In this document: in pieces, positions 1 to 7,371 of the stretch | Position numbering within the stretch: the stretch's first letter is position 1 | How the letters are laid out: each line of letters starts with the position of its first letter | NCBI GenBank assembly: GCA_963704405.1 | Contig: OY969903.1 | Span: 1,798,001-1,862,000 of the forward strand | Origin: MFD01213-c1 sp963704405 | Lineage (GTDB): Bacteria; Planctomycetota; Phycisphaerae; Tepidisphaerales; Tepidisphaeraceae | Reading direction: 5' to 3' | Length of the DNA: 64,000 bases | The notes under the pieces: generated by a model | Databases searched by the model: none | What the model was told of the DNA's origin: nothing | Seen by the model: only the letters and a program-made list of their open reading frames with translations | Program-made: the position numbers and the translations under genes

Positions 1-60
1 CAAAGTTTTACCTTGCAGATGCCCGATCAGAAGGCTAACATTACTCCAAACAAACACTGA
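1..60 (+). CDS. 3' end of an unidentified gene (partial)
   Basis: Frame 1 is open from the left edge to a TGA at 58-60 and encodes a 19-residue tail ending in QKANITPNKH. The remainder lies outside the window. The stretch is too short to recognise a family, and a chance open frame of 19 codons is quite possible. The 200 bases between it and recA contain no other convincing gene. Confidence 0.3.
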   Translation, partial: QSFTLQMPDQKANITPNKH

Positions 61-262
61 ACAAGGGCGGTCTGGTGACTTCCGTCAAGTTCAGTCGCGG
101 GTGTGCGGGAGAGAACACTCCCCCTGGCCGAATCTTCGGACTCGGCATCACGGATATGGATGCACGGCCCGTCCCAAGTCACCATCGCGATGGTTTATTC
201 GTCCTTACGAAGCAAACCATCACAAACGCCGGCTGACAAACATACCCGGCAAAGGATCTATC

Positions 263-1387
263 ATGGCCCGGTCCGACAAAGGGGACTCCAAAAAGTCCGC
301 GCAAGAATCCGTCACTGTTCGCGATGGGGTGATCATTCGTGATCCCGCCCGCGATTCCGCTCTTTCCCGCGCTGTTCAACAAATTGAAAAGCAGTTCGGC
401 AAGGGAGCTGTCATGAAGCTGGATGGAGACATCCGAGCCACCGTTGATGGCATTCCGACCGGGTCGCTTTCGCTTGATATCGCGCTCGGTGGGGTGGGTG
501 TGCCGCGCGGCCGCGTGCTTGAAATCTTCGGGCCGGAATCTTCGGGTAAAACAACCCTCACCCTTCATATCATCGCCAGTTGCCAGAAGCTCGGCGGCGT
601 GGCCGCGTTTATCGACGCGGAACATGCCCTGGACCCTTCCTGGGCCAAGCGGCTGGGTGTTCGCCTGGATGACCTGATGGTTTCCCAGCCCGATACCGGC
701 GAGCAAGCCTTGGAAATCTGCGAACTGCTCGTCCGCTCCAATGCGGTGGATGTCATCGTGATCGACTCGGTTGCGGCCCTGATCCCGCGGGCCGAAATCG
801 AAGGCGAAATGGGCGACAGCCACGTCGGTTTGCAGGCTCGGCTGATGAGCCAGGCGCTTCGCAAGCTTACCGGCGCGATTAACAAGAGCCGCTGCACGGT
901 CATCTTCATCAACCAGATCCGCGAAAAGATCGGTGTGATGTTCGGCAACCCCGAAACCACGCCCGGCGGTCGCGCGCTGAAGTTTTATGCATCTGTGCGT
1001 ATTGACGTCCGCCGAACGCAGACCATTAAGGAAGGGGATGTTTCCATTGGTTCCCGCACCCGCGCCCGCGTGGTGAAGAACAAGATCGCTCCGCCTTTCC
1101 GCGATGCTGAATTTGACATCATGTTCGACCGCGGCATCAGCTATGAAGGCGATTTAGTGGATCTTGCGGCGATGGGAAATGTGGTTGAGAAAAGTGGTGC
1201 CTGGTACACCTATAAGGGCACGCGGCTGGGGCAAGGCCGGGAAAATGCCAAGCAATTTCTTCAGGATAATAAGGATTTAGCCGAAGAAATTCGGCAGGCC
1301 GTCTTGCAAAGCAAGGGCCTGGTCGATGCCAAACGAGCGTCCGAACCCGCCTCTTCAGCGAGCGAATTGGAGGAGGCGACTGCCTAG
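263..1387 (+). CDS. recA: Recombinase RecA
   Basis: ATP-dependent strand-exchange protein of homologous recombination and co-protease of the SOS response. The start at 263 is chosen because AAAGGA lies a few bases upstream and the frame upstream of it has no RecA-like sequence. The protein is 374 residues. The Walker A loop GPESSGKTT is at about residues 90-98, followed by the Walker B region (VDVIVIDSVAAL), the L1/L2 DNA-binding loops (EIEGEMGDSHVGLQAR and FINQIREKIGVMFGNPETTPGG), and the C-terminal RecA domain ending in an acidic tail. Compared with E. coli RecA the Walker A loop lies about 24 residues further in, so there is an N-terminal extension rich in Lys/Ser. No recX follows it. No CGAAC-N4-GTTCG type SOS box is visible upstream. 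Confidence 0.98.
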   Translation: MARSDKGDSKKSAQESVTVRDGVIIRDPARDSALSRAVQQIEKQFGKGAVMKLDGDIRATVDGIPTGSLSLDIALGGVGVPRGRVLEIFGPESSGKTTLTLHIIASCQKLGGVAAFIDAEHALDPSWAKRLGVRLDDLMVSQPDTGEQALEICELLVRSNAVDVIVIDSVAALIPRAEIEGEMGDSHVGLQARLMSQALRKLTGAINKSRCTVIFINQIREKIGVMFGNPETTPGGRALKFYASVRIDVRRTQTIKEGDVSIGSRTRARVVKNKIAPPFRDAEFDIMFDRGISYEGDLVDLAAMGNVVEKSGAWYTYKGTRLGQGRENAKQFLQDNKDLAEEIRQAVLQSKGLVDAKRASEPASSASELEEATA

Positions 1388-1413
1388 AAAACGGGCGAAT
1401 CACAGTACTGTCG

Positions 1414-1472
1414 CGAGCCGTTCGCACAGGTTGCTGCCACCGCCTTGGTGGCAGTGCCGGTGTGAACGGCTC
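1414..1472 (+). terminator. Long stem-loop downstream of recA
   Basis: Outer arms CGAGCCGTTCGCAC and GTGTGAACGGCTCG pair with one G-T wobble, and an inner hairpin CTGCCACC/GGTGGCAG sits in the loop. The structure begins 27 bases after the recA stop. The following bases are only weakly T-rich, so it may be a weak terminator or an mRNA-stabilising structure rather than a textbook intrinsic terminator. Confidence 0.45.
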
Positions 1473-1657
1473 GTCTCGTTTGGGCCTGCAACGACGCTAA
1501 CATTCGATCCGCCCGCTGGTTCGGGCAAATATGCCGGGCAGATTGCTGCTTCAAATGGCAGGGCTCGGCAGCCGGTATGCGGATTGTTATTGAAACCCGG
1601 CCATAAGCGCTCTCGGGCTGAGCGCCTGGTGTTTCCGGGTTAACGTCGGGGTTGCGA

Positions 1658-3106
1658 ATGGGACGCAGTTATTCCTCGCGCCGGCGGCGCATTGCTGCCA
1701 TCATCTCGCTCGGGCTGGTCACATTGGTGGTTGGCCCGAGCCGATTCTCTCTCTTTCCGCTGGTCACCGCCGCCCGGGCGGAAACGCCTGCCTTGGTTTC
1801 ATCGTCCGACACCATCGATCTTCAAAACCTCCAGGCGCGATTTCAAGCGGTCGCCGATCAGGTTTCTCCTGCGGTTGTCGCAATCTCCGCATCCACCACC
1901 GCCGATCTTTCACCGGAATCGCTTCGCAGCGAGGAGATGAACGGCGAAAAGCTCCAAATGTTTCTCTCCAAGACCACGCGGATGGTAGGCACAGGATTCA
2001 TCATTTCCGCCGACGGTTACATCCTGACCAACGATCACGTCATCGATGAAGCCGAACAACTCTGGATCACGACGGATGACAAAAAAGTCTATCCAGCCCT
2101 GGTCATCGGCAGCGACCCGCGCGGTGACCTGGCCGTCCTGAAAATACCTGCCCGCGATCTCCCCACCGTTCATTTTGGCGACGGCAAAGTGAAGCGAGGC
2201 CAATGGTCCGTCGCTATCGGCAATCCCTACGGCCTGAGCGCCGAAGGCGAAATGTGCATGAGCGTTGGCATTGTCAGCGCCGTCAATCGCTCGCTTCCCA
2301 AGCTCTCAGATAAAGAAAACCGTCTCTACACCAACCTGATCCAGACTACAGCGCAGATCAACCCGGGCAACTCCGGCGGTCCGCTGTTCGATCTGAACGG
2401 AAATGTCATTGGCATCAACACCGCCGTCGTCATGCCGCAGAAGTCGATCAACGGCATCGGTTTCGCGATGCCGATCGATGCCCATCTGCTGGCGGCGGTT
2501 GAAGACCTCAAGCAAGGGAAAGAAATCGTCTACGGCTATCTGGGGGTGATTGTCAGCACACCGACCGATCGCGATCGCCGTCAGGCGGGTTTGAAGGAAG
2601 CGACTGGCGCTCGCGTAGATTCCGTGGAGGCTGATTCGCCTGCCGCCGGTGGCAAGCTTCGTGAAAATGACCTGATTGTCGCGATCGGCAATGATACGGT
2701 CCTGGACAGCGACAGCTTTGTGCAGATTGTTGGTTCATCGCCGGTGACGCGTCCGGTCGACATTTCGATCATCCGCAACGGCAAGCCGGCGAATATTTCC
2801 GTCACGCTTTGCAAGCGGCCGATGCCTGTGGCCGCCGTCACGCGCGACAACCAGCGGTTGCGTTGGGGCGGCATGCTCCTGGGCCCCGCCCCGGTCGCCG
2901 GGAGCGCCAACATCGGTCTAATGGTCTTCGATATCGATCCAGCCAGCCCCTTTACGAAGCTCGGTATTCATGAAGGTGCGATCATTAAATCCGTCGGCGG
3001 AAAGCCGGTGACGGGCATCACGCAATTGCAAGGCATCATCAACGACACGCCAATCGAACATTGTGAGATAGGCTTGGCGACTGCGGTTGTTCCGGTCGAA
3101 CGATGA
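1658..3106 (+). CDS. HtrA/DegP-type serine protease with two PDZ domains
   Basis: Periplasmic/envelope trypsin-fold protease-chaperone of the HtrA (S1C) family. An ATG at 1658 is preceded by TCGGGG; a TTG two codons earlier (1652) is the alternative. The N-terminus has an Arg-rich segment, a hydrophobic stretch and an AAR-A type cleavage region, so it is probably exported. The catalytic triad is His127 in TNDHV, Asp157 in SDPRGDLAV and Ser239 in NPGNSGGPL (numbered from the ATG). Two PDZ domains follow at roughly residues 290-375 and 395-475, giving DegP-like architecture at 482 residues. It stands alone between recA and a convergent gene, and a strong inverted repeat lies 75 bases after its stop. 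Confidence 0.93.
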   Translation: MGRSYSSRRRRIAAIISLGLVTLVVGPSRFSLFPLVTAARAETPALVSSSDTIDLQNLQARFQAVADQVSPAVVAISASTTADLSPESLRSEEMNGEKLQMFLSKTTRMVGTGFIISADGYILTNDHVIDEAEQLWITTDDKKVYPALVIGSDPRGDLAVLKIPARDLPTVHFGDGKVKRGQWSVAIGNPYGLSAEGEMCMSVGIVSAVNRSLPKLSDKENRLYTNLIQTTAQINPGNSGGPLFDLNGNVIGINTAVVMPQKSINGIGFAMPIDAHLLAAVEDLKQGKEIVYGYLGVIVSTPTDRDRRQAGLKEATGARVDSVEADSPAAGGKLRENDLIVAIGNDTVLDSDSFVQIVGSSPVTRPVDISIIRNGKPANISVTLCKRPMPVAAVTRDNQRLRWGGMLLGPAPVAGSANIGLMVFDIDPASPFTKLGIHEGAIIKSVGGKPVTGITQLQGIINDTPIEHCEIGLATAVVPVER

Positions 3107-3180
3107 ACAGCGAATGCGTCTGAATTCCCTTCTTCATCCAGATACATACGTTGCAAATAAAGCATTTGGCCTGTGCACGC

Positions 3181-3224
3181 CGCGTAAAATCGAAGGGAAA
3201 TATCACACCCTTCGATTTTACGCG
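3181..3224. terminator. Perfect 17-bp inverted repeat between convergent genes
   Basis: Arms 3181-3197 and 3208-3224 are perfectly complementary (CGCGTAAAATCGAAGGG and its complement) around a 10-base loop, and weaker pairing of GGCCTGTGC with GCACGGGCC extends the stem outward. It lies between the htrA stop and the stop of the convergent beta-helix gene, the expected place for a bidirectional terminator. There is no clear T tract after the extended stem. Confidence 0.6.
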
Positions 3225-3313
3225 AATCCGCACGGGCCAGGCTTCGGTCAGCTCAGTCTAGCTGACTCCAAATGTTGCGGTGGTAAATCTTTCCAACACA
3301 GGCGAACGCGATA

Positions 3314-5590
3314 TCAGCTCACAACCGAAACATTGCTGAACGTCGCCGTATCGAGCAGTGAATTGTTGTGCGATGTCACAGCCAGCCCGATGCTCACGTT
3401 TGAGTTCATGACCACTTGTGTCGTATAGACCAGCGTCCAGTTTGATCCGTCGGCGGAAATGTAACCGCTGAAATAATTTCCTTTTCGGATCAGCTTCACC
3501 CATTGCGAACTGGTGTTCACGGATGTGGAGCCGGTATTCGAATTCGTCGCCCACCGGCGTTCGAAGAGGGCGGTGTGGTTCGACGCGAGAAGCATCGATA
3601 CTTCCTTGCCGTTTGCGCTGGAGCCGTCGCGGATCATGATGCCGGCCTTGCTCCAGGGATCGACGTTTCCGGTGCCCGTGACCTTGGCGATGATCTGGCC
3701 GTCGCCGTTCAGCGATGTGGACGCATACTGCAATGCATCAGTGGAACCGAAGATATCAGCGCCGCTGCCCTTGAGGGTGTAGACGCCGCCGGAGAGCGAA
3801 GAACTGCCGCCGACACCGACGCTGCCGATGTCGCGGTTGCTCCAGCCGGACCCGAGCGAGCCGCCGGTTGCGCCACCACCTGATCCACCGCCACCGTTAT
3901 CGATCGGCGGAGGAAGCGTACTGCTGACTTCATCAACGCCTACTTCGAACGCGCCGCCTTGCGGGAGCGCATCACCGAAGAAATCGTGCCCTGGTTCGCT
4001 GATGCCAAACAGTGAAGGCAGGTTTAATCCGCGATTGATGAGCGGCGACGATCCCTGCAGGCGATACGCGCTCAGATTGGCAGCCAGCGCGTAGGTGTTG
4101 TTGATGGTGCCACCGCCGCCGGCGTCGACCAGTTCCGGATCAGCCTGAAGGCCGACATTTTTGCCGTTGAGCTTTTCCTGTCCGGTGGCCGCCTGCCAGG
4201 AGCTGAGGCTTCCGTAGTAACCACCGTAGACAAAATTCGTGGCTCCGCCGCCGCCCCAGTACGTGTTGCCCTGGAAGGTCAGGTTCTTCGCGCCGTTCAG
4301 TTCGCCACCGGGGACATTAATCAGGATTTTGCCGCCGTAACCGATGATGACGTTGTTGTAGAAATGCAGGTTGTCGACGAACAGATTCCCGATTGTCGAG
4401 TTATGCACCTTGATGCCTGATCCATCGCCGCCGGCGGGGGAGATGATGACGACGTTATTGTAGAACGAGCAATCGACGATCTTGCCCCACGCTTCCAGCC
4501 CGGCGTAGTTGTAATGCTGGCAATTATTCTGGCTGATGTTGTAGCGAACGACGTTGTTGACGTAATTGTTGTCGTTCTTCCAGTTGTTCAGTTGAAGACC
4601 GTTGCCATCGTTATCATGCGCGTAGTTGTACTGCATGATTGAATTTTTCGTGCCTTCGTCGAAATCGAATCCGTCACCATCATGGCCGCGGAGGGCCTTG
4701 TTGTGATGGGATTCGTTGTACTGGAAGAGGACATGATCGGATTCATAGCACCAGATGCCGCAGCCGCCATTGCCGCCTTTCCAGCCGTTCATATAGGCGA
4801 TGTTGTGCTCGATGGTTGCGCCTTCGAGGCCGCTGAGCATCATGCCGTTGCCGGTCACGTAGCTGGAACCGTCGCCGTAGTTGCTGTAGACGGCGTTGTT
4901 GCCGATGTAAACGTTGCTGATGGAGTAGGGGGTGCCGGCGAAGCTCATGATGCCGGTGTCGACATTGTCGTGAACGTTGTTGCTGGTGAACTTGACGTTG
5001 TCAAAACCGGCCTTGTAGCGGTCGCCGAGCATCAGGATGCCGGCGAATCCGTACCCGGTGATTTCGCAATTATTGACGCTGATGTTGGACGGCTTGCCCA
5101 AAACCACTTCAAAGCGAATCCCATCCTGATTTTTTCCATTCGGCGAACCCTGGAATTTCAGGTTATCGAAAGCGATTCCGCCTTTGTTCAGGACATACGC
5201 GCCCTGGCCTTTGCCGGAATTAATCGTTGCGCGGCCGTTGTATGAGCTGAACGTGATCGCCGAACTCGAAGAACCACCCTGGCGGGGAGTGATCGTCCCG
5301 CTGAATGTCTGGCCACCTTGAAACAGGATCGTGTCGCCGGCGCTGAAGTTCACCGAATTAACTTTGCCGATCGTCTTCCAAGGCGAAGATGTGGAGGTTC
5401 CGCTGTTGCTATCACTTCCGAAGGGGCTGACGAAGTAGGTTGAAAAAAGCTGGCGATTTTCAAGAGGTTCAAATATCGGGATGCCGGTTGCGCTGGAGGC
5501 CTTGCTGCCGGCAGCAGTATGCCGGACAGACCTTGATGAACCAAGAGAATCGGCCAAGACACGGATTGCCCGTGTAAGCGGAAAAAACAT
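3314..5590 (-). CDS. Secreted right-handed beta-helix repeat protein
   Basis: Large exported protein of 758 residues, probably a carbohydrate-binding or polysaccharide-cleaving surface protein; no specific enzyme activity can be assigned. Residues 42-50 carry PLENRQLFS, a motif seen near the N-terminus of many long secreted planctomycete proteins. Residues about 51-540 are rich in short Asn/Gly/Val repeats (NNVV, YNNVI, NVHDN) typical of parallel beta-helix (pectate-lyase-like) domains. A Gly/Ser linker around residues 560-575 leads to a C-terminal beta-sandwich of about 180 residues resembling DUF1349/concanavalin-like domains (WSKAGIMIRDG, FSGYISADGSNW). The start is supported by GAGGAG about 9 bases upstream. 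It is the last gene on its strand before a convergent junction with htrA. Confidence 0.85.
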   Translation of the reverse strand: MFFPLTRAIRVLADSLGSSRSVRHTAAGSKASSATGIPIFEPLENRQLFSTYFVSPFGSDSNSGTSTSSPWKTIGKVNSVNFSAGDTILFQGGQTFSGTITPRQGGSSSSAITFSSYNGRATINSGKGQGAYVLNKGGIAFDNLKFQGSPNGKNQDGIRFEVVLGKPSNISVNNCEITGYGFAGILMLGDRYKAGFDNVKFTSNNVHDNVDTGIMSFAGTPYSISNVYIGNNAVYSNYGDGSSYVTGNGMMLSGLEGATIEHNIAYMNGWKGGNGGCGIWCYESDHVLFQYNESHHNKALRGHDGDGFDFDEGTKNSIMQYNYAHDNDGNGLQLNNWKNDNNYVNNVVRYNISQNNCQHYNYAGLEAWGKIVDCSFYNNVVIISPAGGDGSGIKVHNSTIGNLFVDNLHFYNNVIIGYGGKILINVPGGELNGAKNLTFQGNTYWGGGGATNFVYGGYYGSLSSWQAATGQEKLNGKNVGLQADPELVDAGGGGTINNTYALAANLSAYRLQGSSPLINRGLNLPSLFGISEPGHDFFGDALPQGGAFEVGVDEVSSTLPPPIDNGGGGSGGGATGGSLGSGWSNRDIGSVGVGGSSSLSGGVYTLKGSGADIFGSTDALQYASTSLNGDGQIIAKVTGTGNVDPWSKAGIMIRDGSSANGKEVSMLLASNHTALFERRWATNSNTGSTSVNTSSQWVKLIRKGNYFSGYISADGSNWTLVYTTQVVMNSNVSIGLAVTSHNNSLLDTATFSNVSVVS

Positions 5591-5975
5591 CTGTATTGTC
5601 TCCTCGCGAAAAAAAAGCGAGTGTGATTAGTGGGTCAAAGGCCCTTGATACGACTGGTGCCCGCGAACCCGAAAAAGGGAGCCTGCCGCTGAAAAGCCGC
5701 CGCGGACCGTTGGAACGGGACGACTCAGACCAGGTTCCCTGCCAGTAAGTGCCCTAGCAAGGCAAGACCGCAATATGCACAGAGAAATCCCTATCGCAAC
5801 CCGAAAGGCATCCAAAAATAAAAAAAAGTTTGATTGCCGCCCCCATCGAGCAAGACATCTCACACATTGTGAGCGATTACAAGAATTACTGCGAAAAATT
5901 GGGCCAATTTTAAAGTTTTCCCACCGCAAATGATCGAATTGCCGCTTAGCTGCATTCTCTAACTTCACACCCCAT
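5591..5975 (-). promoter_or_regulatory. Long 5' leader/promoter region of the beta-helix gene with two palindromes
   Basis: This 385-base spacer has no convincing gene. It holds two operator-like palindromes: CTCACA-CAT-TGTGAG at 5859-5873 and AAAATTGG-G-CCAATTTT at 5895-5911. Nearer the start codon (about 5640-5770 on the minus strand) the sequence turns GC-rich with several short self-complementary segments, such as GGAAC pairing with GTTCC and CCGC with GCGG, so a structured 5' leader is possible. An A/T run (5817-5829) separates the two parts. No known riboswitch class is recognised. Confidence 0.4.
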
Positions 5976-7286
5976 TTATCGCGCCAGTTCGGTCGCGACA
6001 TCCGATTTGATCTGCATTTCGGTCTCATCATCCACAATCAGATACACCTTTTTGATGATCCCATCCTTCCCGATCAACACTGCCTGCGGGAGTGAATCCA
6101 CGCTGTACAACCTTGCCGCATCGCCTTGCGGGTCCAGCAGTATTGGCAGAGTCCACTTCTGCTGCTGCACGAAATCCTTCACATCGTTTTTTTCCTCACG
6201 CCGATCGATCGCATACACCTTCAATCCCCTGGCGGCGTTCTCCTTCAGCAGTTCATCCCGATGCGGCATGGATAGCACGCACGGCGGACACCAGGTGGCC
6301 CAGAAATCCAAAAGCACCACCGATCCCTTCAAATCAGACAACTTCATCGGTTTGTCATTGAGATCAGCCAGCGTGAAATCCTCCGCACGCTTGCCCACCA
6401 GCGCGGCGGCGGCCGGATTCAATTCCTCATTGCTGGGTGACGACGTTGCTGAAGAAGCCAGTGTCGCACCGAGCGGCGGGGTCCACGCAAAGCGCGCATC
6501 ATTTGCCGCAACATCTGTTGCAATGTGTGTATAATCAACCACAACTTCCGCGTTCTTGACGTCAGTTGTTCCGCGTTTCGCGAGGAGTTTTCCGTAATCA
6601 AACCGCGCCTGCCGGAGCAGGAACGTTCGTGGATCAACCAGGAGCGTGAGCACCTGATCGGTTGGAAGCTCCAGCCGAAGCGTTGGGCAAGCGACGCTAT
6701 CAACCGTTGTATCTGCAACGCGGCTGATTCCATCGCCAATATCCTTCAACTGGTCCGCCGCGCTTTTCGTGATCGCGAGCAGCATCGATGGATTCTGTTC
6801 CTGCAGAATCCCCACGACCGACATCGGCCACGCAATCAAATCCGCCCGGGCTTTAGGCGCGTCGGCGGAGGTGTAATCGCCTTTATCCAGATGAAACGCG
6901 TAAGCCTTCTGCCCCGTCGATCCAACCTGCACATCCCCCTTCACCTGATGCCTGAAAAAGTTCGGCGACTGAAATGCGCTGGTGAACTCGGCATCTGAAT
7001 TCTTCTGCTGCCCGGCAACATCAAATCGTCCGATGATGCGGCCGCTGAACTCCGCCGACTGCAACTTCGCATAAGCGGCGTCGATCTGAGTCAGCAGCGC
7101 CATCGTCTCCCCTGATGGCCGCGTCTTCGCTTCCTGAACATCGGTTTCTGTCGTGACGATCGGCTGCGTAGCCGCCCCCGGCTTCGCGGAAAGCATCTCA
7201 TCCGCGGCATGAGCATGGGAGGCAAGCAAGCCCGCGACTATTGCCAGGCCTTTTGCCGTGCGCTGAAGTTGTTTCAAAGGATTCAT
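5976..7286 (-). CDS. Thioredoxin-like (TlpA/ResA family) protein with N-terminal LolA-like domain
   Basis: Exported thiol-disulfide oxidoreductase, 436 residues. The start at 7286 has GGAGA 8 bases upstream and opens a typical signal peptide (KQLQRTAKGLAIVAGLLASHAHA); a longer reading from 7370 adds only unlikely sequence. Residues about 55-270 resemble DUF2092, a LolA/LolB-fold domain. The C-terminal 150 residues are a TlpA-type thioredoxin fold with the redox motif WCPPC at 332-336 and a cis-proline segment SLPQAV. It lies 85 bases behind acnA on the same strand. Known relatives reduce apocytochrome or other envelope thiols; that role here is inference. The ResB/CcsA pair elsewhere in the window is a possible functional partner. 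Confidence 0.88.
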   Translation of the reverse strand: MNPLKQLQRTAKGLAIVAGLLASHAHAADEMLSAKPGAATQPIVTTETDVQEAKTRPSGETMALLTQIDAAYAKLQSAEFSGRIIGRFDVAGQQKNSDAEFTSAFQSPNFFRHQVKGDVQVGSTGQKAYAFHLDKGDYTSADAPKARADLIAWPMSVVGILQEQNPSMLLAITKSAADQLKDIGDGISRVADTTVDSVACPTLRLELPTDQVLTLLVDPRTFLLRQARFDYGKLLAKRGTTDVKNAEVVVDYTHIATDVAANDARFAWTPPLGATLASSATSSPSNEELNPAAAALVGKRAEDFTLADLNDKPMKLSDLKGSVVLLDFWATWCPPCVLSMPHRDELLKENAARGLKVYAIDRREEKNDVKDFVQQQKWTLPILLDPQGDAARLYSVDSLPQAVLIGKDGIIKKVYLIVDDETEMQIKSDVATELAR

Positions 7287-7371
7287 TGGCGTCTCCGATA
7301 TTCGACCATCAATGTTACGCCATTTGCCATGAACTGGCTGAATCGATTTTATCCGGTTGCCCGTTTCCAAT

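Noticed and set aside
179..823. Open frame of over 200 codons antisense to recA
   Set aside because: Fully overlaps recA and its residues follow codon-bias shadows of the recA frame; no domain.
5640..5770. Minus-strand text GGGAA...GGT...TCCCG resembling part of a cobalamin riboswitch
   Set aside because: The B12 box and the conserved core are not complete, and the downstream gene has no link to cobalamin.
5627..6037. Minus-strand open frame across the beta-helix leader
   Set aside because: Overlaps the 3' end of the thioredoxin-like gene and has no recognisable features.
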